From assembly GCA_023390115.1 (NCBI GenBank), contig JAEWDM010000005.1, forward strand, positions 1 to 64,000: a stretch of 64,000 bases of DNA, given 5' to 3'. Every line of letters begins with the position of its first letter. Position 1 is the first letter of the stretch. The notes below the pieces were generated by a model. The model did no database searches. It saw only the letters and a program-made list of their open reading frames with translations, and was not told the origin of the DNA. A program made the translations under genes and the position numbers. Positions 35,690 to 44,606 of the stretch are shown one piece after another. Source of the stretch: Bacillota bacterium (GTDB lineage Bacteria; Bacillota; Clostridia; Acetivibrionales; DSM-27016).

Positions 35690-36532
35690 TCATTGCCTTG
35701 TGTAAATAAATAAATTTATATCAACCTCTACCTTAAGACTGCTGAGGGATCTAAAGGTATCGGACTTGATATCGCATGCGTGGCGGCTGTAAGGTGTCAT
35801 CATAAAGAGATGCATAATTTCCTCGCTGCTGCTCAAATGAATGTCATATGATATGTTCTGATGCTCCAAAAGCATAAAGCCATTTCCGGCAGTTCCCTTT
35901 GGGCCTATAAAACCGGTACTGTCATATAGATGCGTTTTAAAGCTGTAAAGATGCCGAGGGCCCGGGGCGGCAACAATAAGCTTTCCCGAGCGCTTTAAGA
36001 CGCGTCTGAATTCATTCTCGTCCCTTGGCGCAAATATACACAATATGCAATCCAGAGAATTATTTATAATAGGTATATGGTAGGTACTGGCTACCGCAAG
36101 GCTGATGGCTTTATCCCTGCCTGAGGCGTAATGCACGGCGGGCTTTGACACATCTATTCCGTAAATGCCGATGCCATCCATGCAGAACCGGCTTTCAAGA
36201 TCCTTTTTAAGTCTGTATATATAATAGCCTTCTCCGCAGCCGGCATCAAGAATATTAAATGCCTTGTCGTAATGCAGGTGCCTGGAAACCATATTGTTTA
36301 AGCTATCGGAGAAGGCCTCATAATATCCCTTATTCAAAAATTCTCTGCGGCTCTGAAGCATCTCGGCACTGTCGCCTGAACTGCCGGCCCCCTTGTGGCC
36401 GGGCAGCAGCAGGTTTACATATCCCCTTCTGGAAATGTCGAAGCAGTGGCCGTTATGGCAGAAATACTGCTTTGATGACCGTATCAAGGCCTTGGAGCAC
36501 ACGGGGCATTTAAACAAAGTTTTTTTATTCAA
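35690..36532 (-). CDS. rlmA: RlmA-type 23S rRNA guanine-N1 methyltransferase
   Basis: A 280-residue SAM-dependent methyltransferase. The N-terminal zinc finger, CPVCSKALIRSSKQYFC then HNGHCFD, is typical of RlmA(I)/(II), which modify 23S rRNA hairpin 35. The SAM site is NILDAGCGEGYYIYRL near residue 93. The C-terminal half (KLIVAAPGPRHLYSFKTHLY, MTPYSRHACD) matches the family. It is monocistronic, with little noncoding DNA before the leuS leader. Antibiotic resistance roles exist for some relatives; here only the core function is inferred. Confidence 0.85.
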   Translation of the reverse strand: MNKKTLFKCPVCSKALIRSSKQYFCHNGHCFDISRRGYVNLLLPGHKGAGSSGDSAEMLQSRREFLNKGYYEAFSDSLNNMVSRHLHYDKAFNILDAGCGEGYYIYRLKKDLESRFCMDGIGIYGIDVSKPAVHYASGRDKAISLAVASTYHIPIINNSLDCILCIFAPRDENEFRRVLKRSGKLIVAAPGPRHLYSFKTHLYDSTGFIGPKGTAGNGFMLLEHQNISYDIHLSSSEEIMHLFMMTPYSRHACDIKSDTFRSLSSLKVEVDINLFIYTRQ

Positions 36533-36703
36533 AGTAAAACTACCTCCAGAATAATGAACATTTATATCTTAAATAGGCCTGTCTTGATCCGGGAAATAAT
36601 ATTTTTGCAACATATGGATTATAACAAAGTTTCTCATGTGCAGTCAATAAGACGTAAATGGATGCTATGCTTAGCTTATGGCAGGCATGTCTAAAAAGTT
36701 TAA

Positions 36704-36732
36704 TTGACTAATAATTAGATATTATATATAAT
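36704..36732 (+). promoter_or_regulatory. Promoter of the FadR-type regulator gene
   Basis: TTGACT, 17-base spacer and TATAAT in AT-rich DNA; the only clear signal in the 300-base gap between the divergent genes. Confidence 0.7.
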
Positions 36733-36845
36733 AAAAACATATTATGTATTACGTATGGCAAAAAAATGAGTCAAATGTAAATGAGAGTGATTTTTAGCAA
36801 AATATAGCTTATATGATAATACATGCTTGAAGGGTGATGTGGCAA

Positions 36846-37604
36846 ATGGAAGGTAAATCAGAGGAAGCAAAGGATAAAAAGCATAAGATAAGCTCGTTTA
36901 TTCCCAAAAAGAAGGAATCTGCCGTGGATGTAGTTATATCCAACGTTAAAAGGCTTCTGCAGTCAAAGGAAATCCGGCCCGGAGAGCGCCTGCCTAATGA
37001 GACGGAGCTTTCGCAAAGCCTTGCCGTAAGCCGTACGGCTGTCCGCGAAGCCATGAAAATATTTTCAGCGTTTGGAATAGTTGAAATAAGGCAGGGAGAC
37101 GGAACTTATGTATCTACTTCACCTAACAAGGTTCTGCTGGATCCATTGTTCTTCAGCTTTATTCTGGCTGAGCCCGATATAAAAGAGCTGGTAGAGCTGA
37201 GAGAGCTGATGGAGATTGAAGTAATCAAGCTGGTTGTAAAAAATGCCGGACAAAGTGATATAGAGCTTCTTAAGCTTGCTTATCTTGATTTGCAGAATAA
37301 AATCGACAGCAATGTTAAGGATTCAAAAATTCTGGCCCAATGTGACTTAAATTTTCATAATGTGCTTGCAAGCTCCACAAAAAATAAGCTTGTGGAGAAG
37401 ATATACAATTTTACTGTTGATTTCTTTGCTCCATCAATCGAAAAGACACATGAAAATCAATCCAGGGGCATAGCTGCCATGAAAAGCCATAAAAAGATAT
37501 TGGAGGCGATTATAGACAGGGATATGGATAAAGCCGTGAGTGCCGTTAGAAATTCAGTCGTGGTGTGGGAAAAGCTGCTTTCAAGCAATATAGATGAAAG
37601 GTAA
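36846..37604 (+). CDS. GntR/FadR-family regulator (FCD domain)
   Basis: About 252 residues from the ATG 11 bases after AAGGG; an ATG nine bases earlier is possible. The winged HTH is RLPNETELSQSLAVSRTAVR then EAMKIFSAFGIVEIRQGDGT. The C-terminal FCD domain (from about residue 100) has the metal-binding pattern D...H...H: CDLNFHNVLASS and AMKSHKKILEAI. Such proteins sense carboxylates, often sugar acids. No target gene adjoins it; it stands alone with its own promoter and terminator. Confidence 0.85.
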   Translation: MEGKSEEAKDKKHKISSFIPKKKESAVDVVISNVKRLLQSKEIRPGERLPNETELSQSLAVSRTAVREAMKIFSAFGIVEIRQGDGTYVSTSPNKVLLDPLFFSFILAEPDIKELVELRELMEIEVIKLVVKNAGQSDIELLKLAYLDLQNKIDSNVKDSKILAQCDLNFHNVLASSTKNKLVEKIYNFTVDFFAPSIEKTHENQSRGIAAMKSHKKILEAIIDRDMDKAVSAVRNSVVVWEKLLSSNIDER

Positions 37605-37651
37605 GGCTTAGCTATATATAAAATGCGTGATTATAAAGGGCCGCATAAGTG

Positions 37652-37699
37652 AAAAAAACCAGCCTGCAGCCTCGCTCAAGGACTGCAGGCTGCTCTTTT
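37652..37699. terminator. Bidirectional terminator between convergent genes
   Basis: A 9-bp stem (AGCCTGCAG / CTGCAGGCT) with a 13-base loop; seven T follow on the minus strand, a shorter T-run on the plus strand. Confidence 0.8.
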
Positions 37700-37703
37700 G
37701 CTT

Positions 37704-38384
37704 CTATCTTACCGTTTTACTCATTTCCTGCATCATCTGGTTGAACCTGCTCCTAAGGTCATTGACAGGCTTGTTGTTTGTTATATCATTTGCCAACTGC
37801 TGAATTTTTGTGCCCGCATCTGTTTTGTCGGTCACTACTACATTTTTTATACTGCTGTCAAATTGCTTCACCTTATTTACAATGGTGTCTCTCATGGCGT
37901 TTATATCGGTTTTGGCATTATCGGCCTTGCAGCTTACAATGGCGGTGTCTCCGTTTACTACTGCATTTGCGTCCTTTATTCCATTCATTTTTTCCAGTTG
38001 GGTGCATATGCCGTTAGCCTTTGCCTGATCAAAGGCGGTTGTTCGCGTGTTGTTCACATTTGCTCCTGTACCTGCATTCCTTCCGGTCATTCCCACGCCT
38101 AAGCCTGTGTTATTGGCGTTGCCTCCTAGGCCTGTCCTTGTACCTGTGCCTAAGCCCGGATTGGTGTCAATGAATGCGTTGTTTCCAGGTGTTGGAGTAA
38201 TTGTTCTGTTGGTGCCTGTGCCATTATACGGACGCTGGCCTGTTCCTGCTATGCCCTGTCCCAACTGAGTTGTTGAATTAGGGTTTACGGGCGTTGTACC
38301 TGTCATATTGCAACCGGCTAGTGCCAATGCCATCAGCACCGCACCTATTGTAAAGACACTGGGTCCCATATTTTTGAACCTCAT
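37704..38384 (-). CDS. YhcN/YlaJ-family sporulation lipoprotein
   Basis: A 226-residue lipoprotein. The signal ends in the lipobox LALAGC with Cys at residue 25. Residues 30-110 are a low-complexity Gly/Asn/Thr linker (GTGTNRTITPTPGNN, GLGTGTRTGLGGN). The C-terminal domain from about 115 (ICTQLEKMNGIKDANAVVNG, DTAIVSCKADN) is the YhcN/YlaJ fold found in spore membrane and germination-related proteins. It fits the sporulating host. Confidence 0.85.
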   Translation of the reverse strand: MRFKNMGPSVFTIGAVLMALALAGCNMTGTTPVNPNSTTQLGQGIAGTGQRPYNGTGTNRTITPTPGNNAFIDTNPGLGTGTRTGLGGNANNTGLGVGMTGRNAGTGANVNNTRTTAFDQAKANGICTQLEKMNGIKDANAVVNGDTAIVSCKADNAKTDINAMRDTIVNKVKQFDSSIKNVVVTDKTDAGTKIQQLANDITNNKPVNDLRSRFNQMMQEMSKTVR

Positions 38385-38559
38385 TTACGTAACCTCCTCA
38401 TAATAATTTTTTACTTCAAAAATATTTTTCTCAAAATATATGTTTTTATCAAAGTTAAATTTTTGATTTAAAAATATTTAAAAATAGTTTCGATTAAAAA
38501 CAGTTGACTTGTACATAAAATAAGTATTATAATATAACCCAGACATAAAATTTGTGTTA

Positions 38560-38635
38560 GGGCGCTTAGCTCAGCTGGGGGAGCACCTGCCTTACAAGCA
38601 GGGGGTCATAGGTTCGAGCCCTATAGTGCCCACCA
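38560..38635 (+). tRNA. tRNA-Val (TAC)
   Basis: GGGCGCT pairs with AGTGCCC in the acceptor stem. The anticodon arm CTGCC-TTACAAG-CAGGG carries TAC. The T arm GGTTCGAGCC is canonical and CCA is encoded. Confidence 0.95.
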
Positions 38636-38865
38636 TAGAAAAAAGCTCAAGGTGTTATATATAAGCCTTGAGTTTTTTGTTTTTGCGATTAAATCTGAAG
38701 ATACTCGAAAGATCTAAAAAATCAATAAAATCAGACAAAAATTCTTAAATTTAAATATTGACACAGCCCATACCGCCTGTTATACTATCATAGTATTGGG
38801 AACGATACTGCTTTTGAACTATTAAAAAAGTAATTTCAGTTATAATTTTATAGAATAAATTATGT

Positions 38866-38941
38866 GCTGGTGTAGCTCAGCAGGTAGAGCAATTGACTTG
38901 TAATCAATAGGTCGGGGGTTCGATTCCGTCCACCAGCTCCA
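38866..38941 (+). tRNA. tRNA-Thr (TGT)
   Basis: GCTGGTG pairs with CACCAGC. The anticodon loop CTTGTAA gives TGT. GGTTCGATTCC is the T arm; CCA is encoded. The accessory island starts directly downstream. Confidence 0.95.
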
Positions 38942-38945
38942 AGTA

Positions 38946-38994
38946 AACAGACCTGTTTTTTGCTTAAGCAAAAGGCAGGTCTGTTGCTATTTTT
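38946..38994 (+). terminator. Terminator after tRNA-Thr
   Basis: AACAGACCTG and CAGGTCTGTT form a 10-bp stem with a T-rich loop; a short T-run follows. Confidence 0.75.
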
Positions 38995-39054
38995 ACCTAA
39001 AAATAACGCAAAATTTAAAATTGGGGGCAGTATCATTTCCCAAAATAAGCGCCG

Positions 39055-39116
39055 AAAGTCACGTATGCTTGACTTTTGGTGCTTTCTTTATTTTAAACTT
39101 AAACATACGTGACTTT
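39055..39116. repeat. 13-bp perfect inverted repeat near tRNA-Thr
   Basis: AAAGTCACGTATG and CATACGTGACTTT are perfect inverse copies 36 bases apart. They lie about 110 bases past the tRNA-Thr gene. They may be a recombinase or repressor site of the island or transposon ends. A short frame after it (ILIQYDGHLEMEYKQEMRYN, around 39,178-39,240) looks like the tail of a vanished protein. Confidence 0.6.
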
Positions 39117-39306
39117 TAATAATCAAGAAAGAGAGGTAAGAATCATGGCGTATCAAAAGCTCAATTGAGAGAATCTTGATTCAATACGACGGACATTTAG
39201 AAATGGAATATAAACAAGAAATGAGGTATAATTTGGAATATTAGATCTATGCAGACCACGCTCATCTTGATATAATATCCATATAAGTAGAATTGAGGTG
39301 AGAGGC

Positions 39307-39893
39307 ATGACTGAAGCTGAAAAAGGCGTGCTGAAGCAATGTGAACGTATAGGATATCGCAGGAAAAGGTTCTAAAGCGCCTTGTCGAGAAAGGAATCTT
39401 TACGCAAGAGAACGCTGAATATATGTCTGATTATCTCTTTGAACAACTGAATCTGTTGGATGTCCCCGGCTCACATCTGTCCTCTATTGGAGAAAAGATG
39501 ATCAATGCAAATTGGGGACACAGCCCTTATGTTTCACTTACGGATATTGCACGAGAAAAGAATAGCAGATCCCCAGGATATCTTGTTCAAAGTTGGCTGC
39601 GCAACAGCAATATCATTGAGTATTTAAGACTATGGGAAAAAAGATTCAATCCAAATTCCCTTAATGATGAGTGTGAAGCGCTCATTCAGACACTTCGGAC
39701 AAGCAGCGTTACCCTGACGCCAAAGATATGGATCAGTTCTACCAAGGCAGTAGGTATCGAATCCAAAGCAGGCAAGAATGGCGGAACAATGGCACATCCA
39801 GAAATCGCTGAAGCTTTTCGAGCTTGGCTGTTTCCAGAGGTTATGCTGGAGATGGTGAAACGGTATAGGAGCTATCAAATTGAAATCGAATAA
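39307..39893 (+). pseudogene. KilA-N domain protein with an early frameshift
   Basis: The ATG at 39,307 has GAGGTGAGAGG upstream and begins MTEAEKGVLKQCERIGYR, then meets a stop. One base out of step the sense continues from about 39,360: ISQEKVLKRLVEKGIFTQEN, and MSDYLFEQLNLLD from the ATG at 39,423. The KilA-N domain follows in full: ANWGHSPYVSLTDIAREKNS, GYLVQSWLRNSNIIEYLRLW, LTPKIWISSTKAVGIESKAG, GGTMAHPEIAEAFRAW. KilA-N is a phage-type DNA-binding domain. A shortened protein from 39,423 could still be made. Confidence 0.65.
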
Positions 39894-40029
39894 ATATACT
39901 TCGTGGTTAGTTTTATAGATTACAACTGAAATCCTAAAGCATTTAATGCTGATTTGCGGGATAATATTCATATGTAATTTTGATAGCAACTTTTAGCAGA
40001 CAGGCATATTTCATAAAGGAGGAAAACCC

Positions 40030-41052
40030 GTGCTGATTAATAACGACCAATATTTTCAAGTATTGGAAAGTATCAAGACTCAGATACAAGACGCTCAGTA
40101 CAGAGCTATTTTAGGTGTGAACCGTGAGCAAATACTTCTGTTTTGGAATATTGGCAAGGTTATCATTGAAAATGGCGAATGGGGGAGCAAATTCATTGAT
40201 AATTTAGCTCGTGACATCAAGTCCGAGTTTCCAAACGCCACTGGATATTCTGTTCGAAATTTTAAATATATGAAAAAATTTGCAACGATGTTTTCAGAAA
40301 ATGAATTTGTGCAAGCGCCACTTGCACAATTGACCTGGTATCATCTCCAGACATTAATGGATAAGGTTCCCAATAAAGATGCTTACCTTTGGTATGCAGA
40401 AAAAACCTTAGAAAATGGCTGGTCGCGAAATATCCTTGTCCACCAAATCGAAACAAAATTGTATGAACGGCAAGTTTTGCCGGGCAAGGTTAACAACTTT
40501 GGATATGCCCTGCCATCACCGCAGAGTGAATTGGCACGGGATACTCTTAAGAACCCGTATGTGTTCGATTTTATTGAAATTCGTGATGACATTATAGAGC
40601 GTGAGATAGAAAATGAACTGGTGGCGAACATAGCCAAAACGCTGATCGAACTCGGCACGGGATTTGCTTTCCTTGGCAATCAGTATCACCTGACAGTTGG
40701 CAATGAGGACTACTATCTTGACTTACTGTTTTACAACACGAAGCTTCGATGTTATGTGGTTGTTGAGCTTAAGGCTGGGAAGTTTAAACCGGAATATACT
40801 GGGAAGCTAAACTTCTATCTTTCTACAGTAGATGACATCTTGCGGAATGAGCACGACAATCCGTCAATTGGAATCCTGCTTTGCAAAGAACGAGACAAAC
40901 TGACTGCTGAATATGCTCTGCGCGATATTAACAAACCTATCGGTGTCAGCGAATACAAGCTGTCTGACTTCGTACCACAGGAATTGGCTGATACATTGCC
41001 TTCCGCAGAGGATATTGAGAAGCGGATTAAGAAAAAATACGAACTTGATTGA
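40030..41052 (+). CDS. DUF1016 (YhcG-type) PD-(D/E)XK nuclease
   Basis: 340 residues starting at GTG with AAAGGAGGAAAACCC upstream. The N-terminal DUF1016 helical domain has LLFWNIGKVIIENGEWGSKF and NATGYSVRNFKYMKKFAT. The C-terminal nuclease domain shows QYHLTVGNEDYYLDLLFYN then RCYVVVELKAGKFKPEYTGK: the D and E-x-K of the PD-(D/E)XK fold. YhcG relatives occur near restriction-modification genes and prophages; their function is not settled. It looks intact. The small frameshifted gene begins about 30 bases after it. Confidence 0.85.
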   Translation: MLINNDQYFQVLESIKTQIQDAQYRAILGVNREQILLFWNIGKVIIENGEWGSKFIDNLARDIKSEFPNATGYSVRNFKYMKKFATMFSENEFVQAPLAQLTWYHLQTLMDKVPNKDAYLWYAEKTLENGWSRNILVHQIETKLYERQVLPGKVNNFGYALPSPQSELARDTLKNPYVFDFIEIRDDIIEREIENELVANIAKTLIELGTGFAFLGNQYHLTVGNEDYYLDLLFYNTKLRCYVVVELKAGKFKPEYTGKLNFYLSTVDDILRNEHDNPSIGILLCKERDKLTAEYALRDINKPIGVSEYKLSDFVPQELADTLPSAEDIEKRIKKKYELD

Positions 41053-41083
41053 GAAATATGAACTTGGAGGGAGGCTTCAGACG

Positions 41084-41406
41084 TTGCAAGAGCAGAGATT
41101 TACAAAAATGGACTGGACTCTTTTTAGAAATAAAATTGTTGATTGGCAGGAATCCTATATGGACAGGCTCAACAAGGAGTATGTAGACTTACTAAGGGAA
41201 GATGCTAACCCATCAGAAAAGTTTTGGAGCTGGATAAGAGAATAAAGGAAGATAGGAAAAAGGCTGGTGTTCAATTAGAAATGAGCCGATCTAATCTTAT
41301 TTATAACATTATTTCCCTTATAAGTGAGGGTGCGATTAGCTTTGAAGATCTTGAAGAGTTTAGCGATGAGCTAAGGGAAACTGTGAGTGCTTTTGTTGAG
41401 AGATAG
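41084..41406 (+). pseudogene. Small conserved helical protein, frameshifted in the middle
   Basis: A TTG start with GGGAGG nine bases upstream opens a frame with MDWTLFRNKIVDWQESYMDR and LNKEYVDLLREDANPSEKFW, which ends at 41,245. One base out of step, from about 41,221 (AAAAGTTTTGGAGC), the same protein plainly continues ELDKRIKEDRKKAGVQLEMS and NLIYNIISLISEGAISFEDL to a stop at 41,406. The joined product would be about 107 residues. Function unknown; such proteins occur in Firmicute accessory DNA. A programmed slip at the A/T-rich site is possible but less likely than a mutation. Confidence 0.6.
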
Positions 41407-41739
41407 TTTAGAGAATATGAAGTCTTGAATTGTAATTTGGATAGAAATATAAACGAAACATATAACTTCCGACTATTACCTATTTGGTCAGTGTCGTTTG
41501 ACCTAACTATATAAAATCTTGAACAGGATACGAGGTATTGAACAGTCCAGTTTTTCGTACCCTTTTCTATGCCCGAACGCCTGTGTTTATCAGCATTTAC
41601 ACGCTTGATATGAACTCAGGCGTAAATATTGTATTTGATAGAAAACCTTAAATTAGTAGTCGGAAAACCAAAATCAGCGGCTTTTGAACATCGTTGTCTA
41701 AGTTATATGGCATTGGCTTTCTTCTCTTCATACAACAGT
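41407..41739. repeat. Noncoding stretch with a spaced inverted repeat (MITE-like)
   Basis: TTCCGACTA at 41,467-41,475 and its inverse TAGTCGGAA at 41,657-41,665 bound a 199-base AT-rich segment with no frame. The ends might be those of a small nonautonomous element. I see no target duplication, so this stays weak. Confidence 0.3.
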
Positions 41740-41803
41740 TCAAACTTTCTCCATTATGATAAAGGGCAACCAGTTCTTGCTTTTGTTCATTAGAAAATCT
41801 CAT
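41740..41803 (-). pseudogene. IS3-family transposase orfA, N-terminal remnant
   Basis: GGAGGAAATATAC precedes MRFSNEQKQELVALYHNGES, the start of the HTH of an IS3/IS150-type OrfA. After about 20 codons the family sequence ends; what follows is unrelated. Confidence 0.55.
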
Positions 41804-42158
41804 GTATATTTCCTCCATAACTTTTTAATTGTATTTTGAGTTCAATCAAAAGTTTAGAGGCAATAATGAAATTTCTCAAGAGTATTGATAATATTATTGT
41901 GCTTTATGTTGATATTTAGTATAATTAGTCAGTGGTAGGCGCAATGTCCGTCTATAGTCAACCGTACAGGGGTTCTGTGTGGTTTATTTAATTTAATCAA
42001 TAATGCGAAATTTAGGCGATGGTTTTCCAATTAATTAGTGCAGATGCAGACACTGAACGTTTCGTTCAAATGAGCGCAGTGCTTTGGCGTTTAACATGAA
42101 ACCACGGGAAAGCTATAATAAACATACAATAACAATGGTGTTTTCGCATACATCGGAC

Positions 42159-42168
42159 GGGGGGGGGG
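42159..42168 (+). promoter_or_regulatory. G10 tract at the ribosome-binding site of the methyltransferase-nuclease gene
   Basis: Ten consecutive G lie directly before an ATG and 9 bases before a second in-frame ATG at 42,178. The tract can serve as Shine-Dalgarno sequence for the second ATG. Long G-tracts change length easily by slippage, so spacing to the start could vary between cells. Confidence 0.6.
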
Positions 42169-42177
42169 ATGTCAAAT

Positions 42178-44081
42178 ATGCAAGCTACAGCCGTAGTCAT
42201 CAATGCAGGATTGGGAGATATATCCCTCGGCCTTGAAATGGCAGGGTTTAAGGTAATCGCCGCCTATGAAGCAGACGAAAAGGCACTTGTGGTTCACAGA
42301 ACTAACATAGATGTTCCGTTTACCAGCTTTCAGCTGAGGAGATCGGTGCGGAATCCTTTCCTGAAGTCGATTTATTGGCGGCTCGAGTACACTTTCCTCC
42401 TGTTTCTCGTACCATGCGCCACCCACATTCGTATTGCGATTCCTTTATATATAAACTGTGTGAAATCTTGTCCATCCACAAACCGCAAGCCTTTTTTCTG
42501 TCGCTTAACGCGTCTTCTGTCAGAGACAAGCGGTTCCAGACGCACGTGGATGAAATCTGTAAAATAGGATATCAATGTATGTGGCAGACCATCGATGTGG
42601 CACATGCGACCGGGCTCCCGGTCAGGGAGCATATGGTTTACATGGTAGGGACCTTACAGAGCTCAGGAAAAAAATTTCAGTTCCCGGCGCGCAGCGTACC
42701 GATGCAGATGCAACCGGAACACTACCTGCAATTAGATCAGTCCGTCGATCCATGGTATTTTCATGTCAGACCAGAAAATATTTTGCAGCATGAGGATGAG
42801 AAGCGATTTTATTGCTGGAAGAATCGTACTTATGTGGGATCAGATCTTATTCAGTGGAACTTTATGAAAGTTCCACTCATCAACATCGGCGGGGTATTCC
42901 GTAAAATCACTCACCGTGAAATTGCCAATTTAAAGAATTTTCCGGCGCATTATATTCTGTCTGACAGCACAAATAGGCAATGGCTCTACCAAAAACTCAT
43001 GTATGCGAATAGTGTGTTTGTCATCAAACAGATAGCCGGTATGGTTAACTACATCCTGACTGATAATCCATGGCGAAGCCAGCAGGCAGAACGTGGGATG
43101 CGGCTTGAAAATCTGGTTGGACGCTATCTGGCACATTTGGCAGACAGGGGTGTAGTCGAGCAGGAACACCGGATAAAAGACCAAACTGTCGACTTTGTGC
43201 TTCATCGGGGCAACAAAATTCTGTATTTGGAGATAAAGTATTATAATAGCAGGGTTGCCGCGACATCGAAGGTAAGAGCAGCCTGTGAGCGGCTTTCACC
43301 TCTTAAGGCAGATGGTGCCCCAATCCTGGTTCTTGCAAATGAAGTTCCTGATCGTGTTAAGATTCAATGCTTGGAACAGTTCGGTGTTTCCATATGGGAC
43401 GTTGGAAACCTGCTGTCGCTGTTTGACAAATTTGCGGACATCAGAAATGAGTTTATCGCCTCGCTGGACTATGCGATCGAGCACATCGAGCCAAAGCCGC
43501 CTGTGCCAGATGTGTTTGAGAACGTTTCAGAGGAAAAAAGGGAGGAACTCAGCTGGAGAGATAAACTGCTGCGTATCACACCGGGACGTGAACAGTTTCG
43601 GGAATATGAGACTACCTGTACTGATATATTAAAATATGTACTGGGTGACTATTTGACTCTTTGGGAAATACAGGAACCCACTAACGATGGTCTGTATCGT
43701 TTTGATCTGTGTTGTAAGATAAAGAACGGCGCAAATCAGGATTTTTTTGACACGATTAAGCACTACTTCAACACCAAATACATTGTCTTTGAATTTAAAA
43801 ACTACAATGAAAAAATTAGTCAAAAGGAAATTTATACAACAGAAAAATATTTGTATGAAAAAGCACTGCGTAAGGTAGCAATTATTATTTCCCGGCTGGG
43901 TGCAGATGAACATGCGCTGCAAGCGACAAGAGGGAGCCTGAGAGAAACAGGAAAACTGATCCTCTGCCTCTCTGATAATGCTTTGTTGGAAATGATCGAC
44001 ATTAAAATGCGTGGAGAACAAGAGCCCGCAGAATTTTTGGGCGCACTTCTGGATGATCTCCTTGTTCATCTGGAAAAATGA
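42178..44081 (+). pseudogene. Dead C5-cytosine methyltransferase fold fused to two PD-(D/E)XK nuclease domains (one frameshift)
   Basis: The joined product would be about 634 residues. Motif I of a Dcm-like fold is recognisable (INAGLGDISLGLEMAGFKVI then YEADEKALVVH). At about 42,320 one base seems lost: frame one ends in NIDVP, frame two goes on VYQLSAEEIGAESFPEVDLL. Where the catalytic PCQ should be, the protein has AARVHFPPVSRT, and the ENV motif is LSLNASSVRD, so catalysis is not possible. Later motifs remain (THREIANLKNFPAHYIL, VFVIKQIAGMVNYIL). Nuclease 1: QTVDFVLHRGNKILYLEIKY. Nuclease 2: YRFDLCCKIKN then YIVFEFKNYNEKI. I suggest DNA recognition by a pseudo-methyltransferase plus cleavage. 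The frameshift may be mutation, error or regulated. Confidence 0.65.
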
Positions 44082-44288
44082 CCGCAACTCACACATAGCA
44101 GAACCAAAAGTAATACAGATCAAAAAAGGTGGTCATTTTCAAATTTATTAAATTCAACATCTCAAAATGGAAAATGACTGCACTAATTTTCAGCTATATA
44201 GACTTAAGAAGAAAGAAGCCATAAAAATCTTTTTCCCATGGTTTTCACATTTTCATATCTTAGTGACGATGCAAGCTAAGATTTACAT

Positions 44289-44316
44289 AAAAAGCTCTCG
44301 GTTGAGAGCTTTTTTG
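44289..44316 (+). terminator. Terminator downstream of the island gene
   Basis: AAAAGCTCTC pairs with GAGAGCTTTT around a 4-base loop; six T follow. The 200 bases before it hold no gene. Confidence 0.75.
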
Positions 44317-44420
44317 CTTGTCTGGAAAATTTCGAACAAGGCATATTTTACCTATGGACAGATCTGATCTTATGGTGATTCACCGGGCAAATATCGGACT
44401 TTTATTTAGGGCTTGACCGG

Positions 44421-44471
44421 GTAAAGAAGAGGTGCCTCGCATTGCTCCCGATAGGAGCTCTGATTCTTTAC
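44421..44471. other. Compact three-stem structure, possible structured RNA or recombination site
   Basis: GTAAAGAA pairs perfectly with TTCTTTAC and encloses two hairpins, GAGGTGCCTC and GCTCC-CGATA-GGAGC, so the segment folds as a three-way junction of 51 bases. It lies 100 bases upstream of the sulfonate-locus promoter and is thus outside that transcript. I know no RNA class with this form. Confidence 0.35.
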
Positions 44472-44572
44472 GCGTGGTGCGCTTTTTCGAGCCAAACTGG
44501 CCGGAACATTCATCGCAATAGACCATGCTGAAAGCAAATCAAACGTTTGCGTAAATTTCCTAAAGAAGATTA

Positions 44573-44601
44573 TTGACAACCAACTAATTTTTGAGTATTA
44601 T
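44573..44601 (+). promoter_or_regulatory. Promoter of the sulfonate locus
   Basis: TTGACA, 17-base spacer and TATTAT, about 60 bases before the first glycyl radical enzyme gene. Confidence 0.8.
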
Positions 44602-44606
44602 AAAAA

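Noticed and set aside
41467..41665. Claim of a true MITE between the spaced inverted repeats
   Set aside because: Only 9 bases match and no target duplication or second copy is visible; kept as a weak repeat.
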